Source: Anaerolineales bacterium UBA2181
GTDB taxonomy: Bacteria; Chloroflexota; Anaerolineae; Promineifilales; UBA4811
Direction of reading: 5' to 3'
Assembly (NCBI GenBank): GCA_002328075.1
Contig: DCVT01000013.1
Coordinates: 1 to 43,272 of the forward strand
Length of the DNA stretch: 43,272 nucleotides
The notes below the pieces were generated by a model. It had not been told where the DNA came from. It ran no database searches and worked only from the letters and a program-made list of their open reading frames with translations. Position 1 is the first letter of the stretch; each line of letters starts with the position of its first letter. Positions 7,901-17,647 of the stretch are shown here, piece by piece. The translations under genes and the position numbers were made by a program.

Positions 7901-8362
7901 ATGAAGATTGAGCGTGCGCGGATGATTGCCGTGGTATTGATCTGCATGTTGTTGGCGCTGCCGGCGCCTGCGCTGGCGACGCCCCCTGAACCGCTGACGA
8001 TCGAGGCGAACTTGTGGCTGACGGGTGAGGACTCGACTGTTGGCTACTTCTGGACCAACGGCCTGTTCGAGGATGGTGGAACCGCCTCCGAGGTGTTCCG
8101 CATCGCTGCCGATACGATCCATGGCGTCAAGACATTGGTGAGCAATGACGGCACCATCACCATCAGGTTCCAGGCTCAGTTGGCGGGGACTGGCCCGACG
8201 GCGGTAACCGAGGGGCGGTTTGTCATTGTCTCGGGCACCGGTCGGTACGAGAAGCTGCACGCCGTCGGCGAGACCTACGCAACACTCGACCTGAGCTGTT
8301 TCGGCCCGGAATGCCCACCCACCATCTGGGCCCGCTACACGGGCCAGGCACACCTAAACTAG
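7901..8362 (+). CDS. Small secreted beta-barrel-like protein, unknown function
   Basis: The product has 153 residues. The ATG at 7901 follows AGGAGG (7889-7894) at good spacing. Residues 1-25 are a classical Sec signal peptide ending 'APALA', with cleavage before 'TPPEP'. The mature part (about 128 residues) is beta-rich; 'GRFVIVSGTGRYEKLHAVGE' resembles the conserved strand pair of small allene-oxide-cyclase/dirigent-like barrels, where 'GTGRF' recurs. That fold suggestion is by motif memory only. Two Cys near the end ('LSCFGPECPP') may form a disulfide. It is a single gene with its own regulated-looking upstream region. Confidence 0.8.
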   Translation: MKIERARMIAVVLICMLLALPAPALATPPEPLTIEANLWLTGEDSTVGYFWTNGLFEDGGTASEVFRIAADTIHGVKTLVSNDGTITIRFQAQLAGTGPTAVTEGRFVIVSGTGRYEKLHAVGETYATLDLSCFGPECPPTIWARYTGQAHLN

Positions 8363-8393
8363 GCGCCGGCCTGCAGCCTGACAAGGCGCCGCC

Positions 8394-8606
8394 GACGGAG
8401 GCCACGGCACCATCGGCGGGCGCCAGGCCAACGAGGTTGGGCCATATAACGGAACCATTGGTGGCGGCCACGGATAGGTGATACCGATCACCGCCGCCGT
8501 CGCCGTCATCGGCGGCGGCAGCTCCAACACCACTGGCGCCATGGGCAATGACGCCAGCGGCTACTGTGTCACCGTCCCCGGGGGGAAGCAGCAACACCGG
8601 CCCTGA
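8394..8606 (+). pseudogene. Relic of a YadA-head-like 'GGGxxNxASG' repeat protein
   Basis: One continuous frame, interrupted only by TAG at 8475-8477 and closed by TGA at 8604-8606, reads 'GGHGTIGGRQANEV', 'YNGTIGGGHG', 'AVIGGGSSNTTGAMGNDASG' and 'VTVPGGKQ'. These are the spaced 'TIGGG.N.ASG' and 'TVPGG' phrases of trimeric-autotransporter-like head repeats, which are short left-handed helical repeats. There is no start, signal peptide or remaining domain, so it is a fragment. It follows the stop of the small secreted protein by 32 bp. Confidence 0.55.
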
Positions 8607-8658
8607 CACCTGCCAAAAGAGATCGGCTGTCCGCCCGCCCCGGTGCTTGGCGCAGAAA

Positions 8659-8690
8659 GCCCGGCCCAGAGGTGCGCGTCTGGGCCGGGC
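8659..8690. terminator. Strong 12-bp hairpin between converging genes
   Basis: GCCCGGCCCAGA (8659-8670) and TCTGGGCCGGGC (8679-8690) are perfectly complementary with an 8-nt loop. It lies between the plus-strand genes ending at 8362-8606 and the minus-strand giant ending at 8819. No T-run is present on either side, so it is a terminator-like or mRNA 3'-end structure rather than a textbook intrinsic terminator. Confidence 0.5.
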
Positions 8691-8818
8691 CTGGGCAAGG
8701 TCGATGATAAGCCGCGGTGCCGAAAGTGACAAGCCTTCTGCTAGGCTATGGCACGAAATGCTGCCTGTGCATCTTGCCCATCCTGTTTGCAGCGCAGCAA
8801 ACCTGGCTCTCAGTGAGA

Positions 8819-11800
8819 TTAGCGGCGCAGCACCGTTGGCAGATAAACCATGCTCAGGTGATACTCGTAGGCGCCCATGTCATAGCCGCTGCCAGTCACA
8901 CGCGGCACGTTGTCAAGGTCAGGTGAGAGTCCGGTTGTACAGGCATCGATGGCGGGCGAACCGCTACGAAGACGATAGTTCTCGCCCGCGCCGGGGGCCA
9001 CGAACAACGGATCCACGCTCAGGCCGGCGTTGCCGCTCTGGTCAATGCTGCAGGTCCCGTCAAGTGAGCCACTGGCCACCCAGAAGCCGCCCATCGCATT
9101 GCCCCAGGCAATGCTGTTGGAAACAAATCCAGTGGTGCCGGATTGTGAATAGCCCGCCCCATTCTGATTGTGCGCCAGGGTCACATGGTTCACTGTAAAG
9201 GTGCCCGCCTCGGTACGGATGCCCGCTCCGAACCCGGTAGTGGAGGTGTTGCTGTAGACCAGGGAGTTGCTGATCTCGGCAGAGGCTCCGCTACCGATTT
9301 GGTGGATTGCGCCGCCGCGCACGCCTTGGTTGCGGTCCAGGATGGTGTGTGTGACGTTCAGCTGGCTCTCACTGGCGTAGATCGCCCCGCCCGATCCGAT
9401 CCCACTGCCATCGGTGTCCGCGACGTTGCCAAAGAGCGCGCTGCAGACGCCGCCAATCGGGTCACAGGCCGTTGCTGTGGTGGCGAGCGGCGCGTGTGCA
9501 TCCCGTGACTCGAGTTCGCCCGCCGTCATCTTTTCCAGAGAGCTATAGTTCGCGCGCAGTTTGAGTGTGGAGGCGTAAGCGGCAATGGCGCCGCCGTGAT
9601 TCGCGGCCTGGTTGTCCTGGAAGATGCAGTTTTCGGCATTCAAGGTGCTGCCGCTCAGATACAGCGCGCCCCCGTCCACCGCCGCGTGATTGCCGTCGGC
9701 GTCCGCGCCGAGGGTAGCCCCGTCGCAGCGCACGTTAGGGCTGTTCACGGCATAAATCGCGCCGCCGCTGCCGTTATCGGCCCAGTTGTCCCACAGTTGC
9801 GGCCTTGCGTTGGCATAGTCATCCAACCACACCCGTGAAGCGTTGCTCAGGTAGATGGCGCCGCCGTTAGCGGCCCGGTTACGGTCAAAATGAACTTGTC
9901 CATACACGTCAAAGTAGCCGCCGTTGTTGGCGTACAACGCGCCGCCGTTCCCGCTGGTGAAGTTGGCGTGGTTGGCGTAGATGTACATCCGGTGACCGGA
10001 GGTGGCGTACAGCCGCGCCGTGGTGTTGTTACCCAGGTAGAGCATACCGCCGTGGCCGCTTAACGCCCGGTTAAAGTAGGCCAAGCTGTCACCGCCTGCT
10101 CTAAAGCTCACGGCGGCCGTTCCCGTCGCGGCAATCGCGCCGCCGCTGCCGCCCAGGGCCGTGTTTTCCCGCAGCGTCCAGCCACCGTTCAACTCCAGCG
10201 TGCCGCCGTCCGTATGGATTGCGCCGCCGTCGGTTGCGGCTGTGTTGTTGCGCACCATCGCTCCGGTGATGTTGATGCTGGGCGTGCCCGCGGCGGCAAT
10301 GCCGCCCCCCACACCGTTGAGGCTGTGGTTGTCAGCGATAACGCTGCCGTTGAGCACGTTAAGCGTACTGACCTGCCACATGCGCACACCGCCGCCCACG
10401 GCTCCCGCCCGGTTGCTGATGATCTGGCTGTTATCCAGTGTAGCGGTGCCGTTGCTCAGGTAGAGACCCGCGCCACGCCCGTCAGACACCGAAGGCGCAT
10501 AATGCTGTTCGATACGGCTGTTTTGCAGTGTGACGGTGCTGTAAGCCGTCGCAAAGATGCCGCCGCCATAGGTGAAACTGGTGGTCTGGAAGGTGTTGCT
10601 GACGATGACGGTGTCGTTCAACACGCTGTTTGAACCGCTGGTCAGATAGAGGCCCGCTCCGGTGTTCCCGGCGGCTCCCAGCCGGTTGCCCCGCGCCGCC
10701 CCTGCCAGCCCGACCGTCGCATTGGTCAGATTGAGCGCGCTGTTGGCCGCGTAGACACCGCCGCCGCTGTATTCGGCCACGTTTGTGGCGATGGTCCCGC
10801 TCAAGTCAATTGTGCTGCTATCCGCATAGAGGCCGCCGCCATAGTTGGCCGTGTTACCCCACTGTATCGCACCAAAGAACCACAGCGTATGGCCCAGATT
10901 CGTGTTCGTCGCCTGGAGGACGCTGTTGTTGCCGAGGTACAGTCCTCCCCCGTTGCGCGTGGCAACGTTCCCTCCCAGATTGACCCCATCCAGCGCGATC
11001 GTGCTGTTGTCGGCATAGATGCCCGCACCATCGTAGGCCGCCTGGCTCGGCATGAACAACGACGTCCCCACCATCACGTTGTCGCGCAACGACACCCTAC
11101 CGCCACTGGTGACATAGATGCCGCCGCCCTTGCCATCTGCCGCCGCCGCCTGGTTGGAAAGCACATCCGCCTGTTCGATGGTCAACCGGCCGCCGGGCAC
11201 GTAAAACGCACCCCCGCTCGGCGCACAGTTGTTGTAGATGTCAGAGTTCTCTCCATAGGCGTAGAGCTGCCCCCATACCCGCGCGCCACCGCCCTCGCTG
11301 GACGCAGCGGTGTTGTTGTAGAGACGTGTGCCATTGGTCAAGGTCACGGCGCTGCTGGAACTGATATAGATGCCGCCTGCGTAACTGGCATTGTTGTTGT
11401 AAATGTCGACGTTATCCAGCGTGACGCGCGCGTTGCTGAGGGCATCCACACCTCCGCCAATGGCGCTGCCCCAGGCGATATCCAGATTGCGGACGCCCAG
11501 AATGCTGCCGGAAACGTCGAGGACGCTGCCGGTTGTAGCGCCACCATCAATCCGCGTCGTTCCTGTAATGTCGGAGGTACACGTGCTATTGTAGCCGCCG
11601 GCCAAGGTGATGTTCTTGCCAGCGATATCCACCGCTTCAAAGTAGACGCCCTCAGCGATGCGCACCGTGTCCCCGTTCTGCGCAGCATTGACCGCTTGCT
11701 GGATGGTTCCATAGGCGCACGCCCCGTTCACGCCGACGCGCGCCACGCCGCTGACCTCGTCCGCCCCCATATCGTAGGGGGTCGCCGCCGTGTTGCGCAC

Positions 11801-14800
11801 AATCGGACGGACCTCATTCTCAAAGTCGGTGTCCATCCCGCTAAAGACGGCGCAGCGGTCGATCACCGGGCTGGTGCTTTGCAGGTGATAATCGGAACTG
11901 GCCGGCGCCACGAACAGAGGGTTGACGTTCAGGTTGCCGACGCCGGCGTAGCCGCCCTGAATGTTCGAGTATGTCACGTTTTGGACGGCTGCATCGATGC
12001 TGTTGGTATGTCCCCAGATGATGGAGCAGTGCAGCGACAGGCTGGACGTCGTCAGGCCAATCGCCTGACCGGTAGCCGCACCCCCGGCATCGTTGTAGGC
12101 CAGGGTGTTGCCCGCGCCGGTAATCGTGACGTTGAGGTTCAGCCGGACAGCGTCACCGGTACCGCTGACGGCGTTATTGCGGGCAAAGAGGCTGTTGTAG
12201 GCGTACACCGTGCTGTTGTCGTAGGCATAGACGCCGCCGCCATAGTCGGCAGTGTTGCTTTCGATGAACGTGTTGCGCAGATCGGCCACGCTGTTGTTGC
12301 TGATGTAGACGCCCCCGCCATAGTATGTAGTTGCCGTGTTGTTACTCAGGCGGCTACAGCGCACGCCCAGGCAGGTAAGGCTTCCCAAGTCCATATCGAA
12401 CACCGAGCCATTGGTCGCGTAGACGCCGCCGCCGCGCAGGTTGGCCGTGTTGTAACGGATCGCGGCCTTGCGGCCGTACAGACTGCTGTTGTCCAGGTAG
12501 GCTCCACCGCCGGTTCCACCACCGTTGTTGTATAGCTGCGCGCCGTCGACCAGATTGACGGTGCTCCCCTGGGCATACACACCGGCGCCGTTTCCTGTCG
12601 CCGTGTTGTTGTAGATCCAGGAGGACTCGCCGTCAAGCGTCAGGGTGCTGCTGACAACGTAGGCCCCTCCGCCGTGGATGGCGTCGTTCTGGATAAGGTC
12701 CGAGTCGTTAGCCATCGATAGCGTGCCTTCACGCAAGTACACGCCCCCGCCCAGACCATCGCCGCTCAGCGCCTGGTTATAGTACACGTCGGAAGCCGTC
12801 AAATTCACCACGGAGGCGTAGTCGTTCTCCCGCGTGGCATACAGGCCGCCGCCGCGTGGGGCGGTGTTGTCGTGGATGTAGCTGTTGACGAAAGTGACGC
12901 GACCACCGAACGACCGCGCGCCACCGCCGTAGTTCGTCGCCGTGTTGCCGTAAATCTCGACATTCTCCCCATTCACCACGGCGTTCGGACCGACCCACAA
13001 CCCACCGCCCCATTGGCCGGTGTTGCCATAGATCGACACGTTGGTCAGGTTTAGCGTGCCCGTGCCGGCGCCCCAGGCGAAGCGAATGCCGCCGCCCTCA
13101 AAGCCCGTGTTGCCGTTGGTGATGTTCAGGTTGAGCAAACTGACGGCGATGGCCCGGTTGACAACCACCACCGACCCACTGGCATTGCCGTTCAGCGTCG
13201 TGCGAGCAGAGCTGCCGCTGGCGCATCCAGCGTACCCGCCTTGCACCGTCAAGGTGATCGGGATCGTGATGTTTTCGTTAAACGTGCGGTCGCCCTCGAC
13301 CAGTAACCTGTCACCAGGGCTGGCCGCGGCAATGGCTGCGGTAATCGTCGCATAGGTACAGCCGCCGCCCACCGTCCGATCGGCGTTCAGGCCGGTAATC
13401 CGTGGAATTGCAGTCTGATCCCGGGCGCCGTCAAGGGTTCCCCCTTCAGCCGGATCGCGTAAGTCTGTCAGCGCAAGAGCGCGGTTGGCCGCCTCGACTG
13501 CCTCCTGGGCCTGCAAGATAGCCAGCTCCTCGGCCTCGCTCACCGGCCGGCCTTCTGCAGGAGGTACTTGCGGCAGCCGCTCACGCGCCGCGACGATCTC
13601 GTCGATCACCAGATCGAGCGCCAACGGTGACAAGCTCTCACCCAAAGCGCTCACAGCCTCTGGGCTTTGGGCGCGCGCCGCCTCGAGCGCATCCAGCGCA
13701 CCTTCCGTTTCCGCCTGGCGCATTCCCTGCACCGCGGAGGCATCCTCGCGCCCGGCTTCCAGCGAACGCTGCCACCGCTCGCCGGCGCTCGGCTGCTGAG
13801 AAGAAAGCGCGTCCAGCACGTCCTCCGCGGTCAGGCCGGCGGCCGCTAACGCATCCAGGTCAGTCGCCTCGGCGGAATCCATCACCGTGCTGCCGCTGAC
13901 CTGATTTTGACACACGCCGAGGTCTAGCGGCTTACACCCCTCGCAGACCAGCGTGTAACCCTGCGGCCCTTGGGGCACCGTCGTGCCTTTCACCCGCACT
14001 AACCACGTCCCCACCTCAGGCGTGGGAACCTGCACTTCCTCCTGGTTATTCACGTTGTCCACGCCGCGCGTGGCGTTACTGGCCGGATTGGCGGGGTTGA
14101 GCACCCAGGGTTGAAAGATCGCCCCGCTCGGCGCGACCAGCTCCAAATCCAGGTTGTTGATCAGAGTCGGATATGCGTTGAAGGTAGCTTCATAGTCATC
14201 CCACGCCAGGCTGACGGTAGCCGGCGTCGCACTGTTGGGGACGACAAAGGTGTACACGTCCACTTCACCCTGCCCGACGTTGTCCTGGCGGAACGCTTTG
14301 CGCGAGATCAGGTCCACCGCTGCCTGGATGTTCACCAGGCCGTAACCCCATTGATAATCCGGGCCAGGGTTTCCCAGATCAGTCGCCGTGTGCATCAGGA
14401 TCGCCTTCGCCGTCGAAGGCCAAAAGTTGCCCGACGTGTTGTACACAGCGCGGTAATGTTGCAGCATCAGCGCGATACCGCCCGCAACGGCGGGAGTCGC
14501 CATCGAGGTGCCGCACAGCACCGTGTAGGCGTTCACCGGGTTGTTGTCCGTCGACTTGATGCCGAAATCGTCGGTCGTTTGGCACGCACCCGCTGTCACA
14601 ATGGGTTTCAGCCGGCCGTCATCGGTGGGCCCCCACGACGTGTGAGCATACTGGGTATTGTTGTTGGTGTTCGAGCCGCCCACGTGGATGGGGTTCTTGG
14701 CCCCGGCCGGGGGTGCCACCAGACCATAACCGCCGCCAGCGCCAGCGCAGGATGTGGCCCATCCCCGCTCGTTACCGGCAGCCCACGTCGCAATGTACTT

Positions 14801-16069
14801 GTCGCCGATGCCCACGGCGCTATTGCCACCGCGCACAATCTGGTCGATCAAGACCGAAGCTGCGCCGTAATTGCCCATCAAGTAGCAATAGGTCGGCTGA
14901 TAGTATGCATAAATGTATGACCCCAGGCTAGCTGTACCCAAGTCGGCGCCATACGAGTTCTGTGCTTGCGCCCAGTTGTATTCGATGTCGGGGACATTCT
15001 CGTAAAACATCACACCCGAGCCGGCAAAGTCGGCGCCATACGAGATCAAGTCAACGGCCGGCGCCATGCCGCGCCACTGTAAAGCGGTCCCGCCCTGAGC
15101 CGCGCTGTTCGCCCCGCTACCACCCACCGTCCCGGCGACGTGGGTGCTGTGTTCGCTGACCGCTGTCGCATCGCCGGTGATGAGACGGGTGCCGAAATCC
15201 ACGTGAGCGCCAACTCGGCCGTTATCGTAGACGAGAACGTCGATGTTGGTCCCGTCCAGGTTATACGGCGCAGCCTGTACCACGCCCACGCCGATCTGCT
15301 GGCGGCTGCCGTCGTTCGCCTCTGTCAACGGCGGCGCCGCCGGCTCGATCCACTGCACCGCGTCGGCCGCCGCCAGCGCCTCGATGTTGGCGCGGGGCAT
15401 CTCGACAACCAGGAGATTGATCCCCACGACCTCACCCGTAATCTTGCCGCCGAACTGCGTGACGAGCGCACGGCCGGCTGCCAACGACTCGTCGAGGTGC
15501 AGTGCGACGTAGACCGCTGCTTTCCCGTCCGGGGCAAGGTTATGGCTTCCCCACAGGTTGTCCACGATGGCGGGAGCCAGTTTGTCCGCTAACGCGAGTT
15601 CGCCTGCCCACGTCACGCCCGGAATGTGCAGCACCGCCGCCGGATTCGCAGCCGGAACGGATGCGATCCAGGCGTAATCGGGTAGATAGGCCAGCAGCTT
15701 GACGCCGCGCGCTTCGAACTCGGCTTTGGCGGCCTGACGCGGGACAAAGTCCAGTTGCAGCAGAATGTGTACCCGACTGGGTCCGGCGTCAGCGAGTGGA
15801 GTAAGTGCTTGCATCTCCGGCTCGCCGGGAGCAAACACCCGTGACTGGAGGTAGATCGTTCGTTGAACCGGTGGAGATGTGGGCAGAGCTGCCGAGGCTT
15901 CCGGTGGCGCCTCAGAAGCTAGCTCACTGACTGGAGGCGGCGGTTCGCTGCCGACCGTCTGCGCTGAAACGTTGCCACTTGTGATCGGGAGTACCGAAGT
16001 GAAGAGCATCGTAACCAGAAGGCTCACACTCACAAACAAACGCGTCAAGAACACAAATCTGTGCGCCAT
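8819..16069 (-). CDS. Giant secreted subtilisin-like (S8) protease with two beta-helix blocks
   Basis: The product has 2,416 residues, with AAAGGAGTC before the ATG at 16069. A signal peptide (about 1-36, ending 'GNVSA') and a Pro/Ala-rich stretch with a prodomain-like region lead to an S8 domain. The triad is readable: Asp282 in 'VLVYDNGRVG', His310 in 'EHSTHVAGTVGG', Ser522 in 'CGTSMATPAVAGG', with Asn in 'TWAAGNERG'. A beta-sandwich often found behind S8 domains ('GTWLVRVKGT') follows. Next is a roughly 150-residue, Ala/Glu-rich, probably helical segment (about 728-875). Two right-handed parallel beta-helix blocks come after it, about 890-1435 and 1440-2400. Each begins with a 'CxYxTIxxAI/VxAA' phrase, is built from many 'NTAxxGGGxY' rungs and closes with 'YDMGA'. 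The C-terminus is 'MVYLPTVLRR', a tail shared with other exported proteins here. It probably acts at or outside the cell surface; the substrate is unknown. Confidence 0.93.
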   Translation of the reverse strand: MAHRFVFLTRLFVSVSLLVTMLFTSVLPITSGNVSAQTVGSEPPPPVSELASEAPPEASAALPTSPPVQRTIYLQSRVFAPGEPEMQALTPLADAGPSRVHILLQLDFVPRQAAKAEFEARGVKLLAYLPDYAWIASVPAANPAAVLHIPGVTWAGELALADKLAPAIVDNLWGSHNLAPDGKAAVYVALHLDESLAAGRALVTQFGGKITGEVVGINLLVVEMPRANIEALAAADAVQWIEPAAPPLTEANDGSRQQIGVGVVQAAPYNLDGTNIDVLVYDNGRVGAHVDFGTRLITGDATAVSEHSTHVAGTVGGSGANSAAQGGTALQWRGMAPAVDLISYGADFAGSGVMFYENVPDIEYNWAQAQNSYGADLGTASLGSYIYAYYQPTYCYLMGNYGAASVLIDQIVRGGNSAVGIGDKYIATWAAGNERGWATSCAGAGGGYGLVAPPAGAKNPIHVGGSNTNNNTQYAHTSWGPTDDGRLKPIVTAGACQTTDDFGIKSTDNNPVNAYTVLCGTSMATPAVAGGIALMLQHYRAVYNTSGNFWPSTAKAILMHTATDLGNPGPDYQWGYGLVNIQAAVDLISRKAFRQDNVGQGEVDVYTFVVPNSATPATVSLAWDDYEATFNAYPTLINNLDLELVAPSGAIFQPWVLNPANPASNATRGVDNVNNQEEVQVPTPEVGTWLVRVKGTTVPQGPQGYTLVCEGCKPLDLGVCQNQVSGSTVMDSAEATDLDALAAAGLTAEDVLDALSSQQPSAGERWQRSLEAGREDASAVQGMRQAETEGALDALEAARAQSPEAVSALGESLSPLALDLVIDEIVAARERLPQVPPAEGRPVSEAEELAILQAQEAVEAANRALALTDLRDPAEGGTLDGARDQTAIPRITGLNADRTVGGGCTYATITAAIAAASPGDRLLVEGDRTFNENITIPITLTVQGGYAGCASGSSARTTLNGNASGSVVVVNRAIAVSLLNLNITNGNTGFEGGGIRFAWGAGTGTLNLTNVSIYGNTGQWGGGLWVGPNAVVNGENVEIYGNTATNYGGGARSFGGRVTFVNSYIHDNTAPRGGGLYATRENDYASVVNLTASDVYYNQALSGDGLGGGVYLREGTLSMANDSDLIQNDAIHGGGAYVVSSTLTLDGESSWIYNNTATGNGAGVYAQGSTVNLVDGAQLYNNGGGTGGGAYLDNSSLYGRKAAIRYNTANLRGGGVYATNGSVFDMDLGSLTCLGVRCSRLSNNTATTYYGGGVYISNNSVADLRNTFIESNTADYGGGVYAYDNSTVYAYNSLFARNNAVSGTGDAVRLNLNVTITGAGNTLAYNDAGGAATGQAIGLTTSSLSLHCSIIWGHTNSIDAAVQNVTYSNIQGGYAGVGNLNVNPLFVAPASSDYHLQSTSPVIDRCAVFSGMDTDFENEVRPIVRNTAATPYDMGADEVSGVARVGVNGACAYGTIQQAVNAAQNGDTVRIAEGVYFEAVDIAGKNITLAGGYNSTCTSDITGTTRIDGGATTGSVLDVSGSILGVRNLDIAWGSAIGGGVDALSNARVTLDNVDIYNNNASYAGGIYISSSSAVTLTNGTRLYNNTAASSEGGGARVWGQLYAYGENSDIYNNCAPSGGAFYVPGGRLTIEQADVLSNQAAAADGKGGGIYVTSGGRVSLRDNVMVGTSLFMPSQAAYDGAGIYADNSTIALDGVNLGGNVATRNGGGLYLGNNSVLQATNTNLGHTLWFFGAIQWGNTANYGGGLYADSSTIDLSGTIATNVAEYSGGGVYAANSALNLTNATVGLAGAARGNRLGAAGNTGAGLYLTSGSNSVLNDTVIVSNTFQTTSFTYGGGIFATAYSTVTLQNSRIEQHYAPSVSDGRGAGLYLSNGTATLDNSQIISNRAGAVGGGVRMWQVSTLNVLNGSVIADNHSLNGVGGGIAAAGTPSINITGAMVRNNTAATDGGAIHTDGGTLELNGGWTLRENTALGGSGGAIAATGTAAVSFRAGGDSLAYFNRALSGHGGMLYLGNNTTARLYATSGHRMYIYANHANFTSGNGGALYANNGGYFDVYGQVHFDRNRAANGGAIYLSNASRVWLDDYANARPQLWDNWADNGSGGAIYAVNSPNVRCDGATLGADADGNHAAVDGGALYLSGSTLNAENCIFQDNQAANHGGAIAAYASTLKLRANYSSLEKMTAGELESRDAHAPLATTATACDPIGGVCSALFGNVADTDGSGIGSGGAIYASESQLNVTHTILDRNQGVRGGAIHQIGSGASAEISNSLVYSNTSTTGFGAGIRTEAGTFTVNHVTLAHNQNGAGYSQSGTTGFVSNSIAWGNAMGGFWVASGSLDGTCSIDQSGNAGLSVDPLFVAPGAGENYRLRSGSPAIDACTTGLSPDLDNVPRVTGSGYDMGAYEYHLSMVYLPTVLRR

Positions 16070-17071
16070 CTCAAGACTCCTTTCATGCTACAGGCACGGA
16101 GAACACTGGCCCATTTGGGTCACGTGCGCTGAGGCATCGTACTCACGCTGCCGGACGAACCAACTCGAATCTCTGTCCACTCTGGCGCTCTCGCTGTATG
16201 ACAGAGTATGACTGCACCCTGAGAAGACAAGATGCACAGGAAAAACAACCCGAAAGCGGCCTGACAACTGATTGGGCCGAACTCCTGGGGCCGATTTGCC
16301 TTGGTTCATATACTGACCTACTCAGCCTAGCATACCCCCAAGGTTTGACCTATGCCGAATTACGGCCAGAGTATCTGAAACCTTGATGGGCAATCTGGCG
16401 GGTGTACAAGTTCGAGGATGGCGATATTATGCACCGGAAATCCTCCCATGTCAAACGGCGGAGTCAACCCATGGAAGAGCACCGCCCCAATAAGCGGTGG
16501 ATCCAATCCGCGCCTGTCCTGAGCTTGGGATCAGCGGCGTTTCTCCAAACCCCGCGTCGTTGAGATCATTCACCAGGTACCAGGAGGCAGCGTCACGAAA
16601 ACACCCAAGTCCCGCGCGTGTTTGGTCTACAACATCGACAATCCCATCGGCCTTCACCTGGCCCTCTAAACCGACCGCGGCGGCGTGCGCGAGCACCGGT
16701 CCGTCCGCCTCCGGGAGCCATTAGGGCCGCCGGGTGCACGGCCGGCAGAATCCGCGAGAGGGACTGAAACAATGAGGGCTCCACGGGGTGGCTATTGGGC
16801 CCACACGCTGGCAAGCCGTCAGAACCCGCGCCTCTCGTGGGGATGTTTGGCAGCTCCCCCGAGATAGCCGGCATTTCAGGGCGCGTGCTACGGGATGTGC
16901 CGACGCAGTTGATTGGCGGGCTGGATCCAGAGAACCAGCAGACCGCAGAGTTGTCGGACCCCGGATGCAATCCAGTGCTCGACGAGGGCGATCTGGGTCC
17001 GGATCCTTACCAGTCATTGCCGCCCAATACCGACCCGCAAGGAACCTCTCCCTCGGGTGGCTATGCGAGCC
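16070..17071. other. About 1 kb without a convincing gene
   Basis: This stretch lies upstream of the giant protease and downstream of the DUF4256 gene. It should contain the protease promoter, but I see no strong -35/-10 pair. Short open frames on both strands lack ribosome sites and recognisable motifs. The most protein-like is on the minus strand at 16451-16696 ('VDQTRAGLGCFRDAASWYL', 'ARIGSTAYWGGALPWVD'), which might be a gene fragment. A plus-strand frame through 16795-17100 is Pro/Gly-rich and unassigned. Confidence 0.4.
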
Positions 17072-17647
17072 CTAAACCCTCAGCGAGCCACGGAACCCCC
17101 TGGCGCCATAGTACGAGGGCGCGCTATTGTGATAAACAAAAACAGTGCCGTAGCGGCGATCAGCAAAGAGGGCGCCGCCGAGTTTTCTGATATCCGACGG
17201 TGTTTTGACCCAGCTCGACGTTTTCGTGTCGAAATTGCCGAGTTTCTGCAACGCTCGATATTGCTCTTCCGTCAAAAGCTCAATGCCCATGGCAGCCGCC
17301 ATATCAACCGCGTTGTTTTCTGGTTTGAAAGTCTTCCTTGACTCCTGGGCTTCACGATCGTAACAGACGTTTCTGCGGCCTTGAGGACTTTCGGCCGAAC
17401 AATCGTTTAAGATGTATTCGCCCGTCTCTGGTTCATGACCAACAACATCCGGTTCACCGCCAGTTCGCTCCATTTCGTAGAGTGACCACAGTCTTTCAGT
17501 ATTGGCCTCCAGCTTGGCCTGTATTTGAGCCCATTCCAGACCCTGATGCCGGTTCATGTTTTTCTCAAAACGCGCTTTCACTACGCTGAGGAGTTCTTTA
17601 CGTTGTTCTGGCGACAACTCTTTTCGGCTGCCATTGATGTGGTTCAT
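17072..17647 (-). CDS. DUF4256 family protein
   Basis: The product has 191 residues, full length for the family. The ATG at 17647 has GGAAGGAG just upstream. The protein contains the strongly conserved family phrases 'MERTGGEPDVVG', 'DCSAESPQGRRNVCYDREA', 'AAAMGIELLTEEQYRALQ', 'FDTKTSSWVKTPSDIRKLGG' and 'ALFADRRYGTVFVYHN', ending 'ARGFRGSLRV'. The biochemical role of DUF4256 is not established; the conserved Asp, Cys, Arg and His residues suggest an enzyme, but that is inference. It has no signal peptide, so it is cytoplasmic. It stands alone, with about 1 kb of gene-poor DNA on each side. Strong conservation in a region of decay suggests recent transfer or active selection. Confidence 0.95.
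   Translation of the reverse strand: MNHINGSRKELSPEQRKELLSVVKARFEKNMNRHQGLEWAQIQAKLEANTERLWSLYEMERTGGEPDVVGHEPETGEYILNDCSAESPQGRRNVCYDREAQESRKTFKPENNAVDMAAAMGIELLTEEQYRALQKLGNFDTKTSSWVKTPSDIRKLGGALFADRRYGTVFVYHNSAPSYYGARGFRGSLRV

Noticed and set aside
10889..12535. Long plus-strand open frame (about 548 codons) opposite the beta-helix giant
   Set aside because: It is the mirror of Gly/Asn-rich repeats in GC-rich DNA, reads as Ala/Val/Arg/Asp filler, and has no ribosome site or motif.
10000..13000. CRISPR-like regular repeats
   Set aside because: The recurring 'CCGCCGCC' text is the DNA of beta-helix 'GGG' rungs in one continuous reading frame, without spacers or exact repeats.
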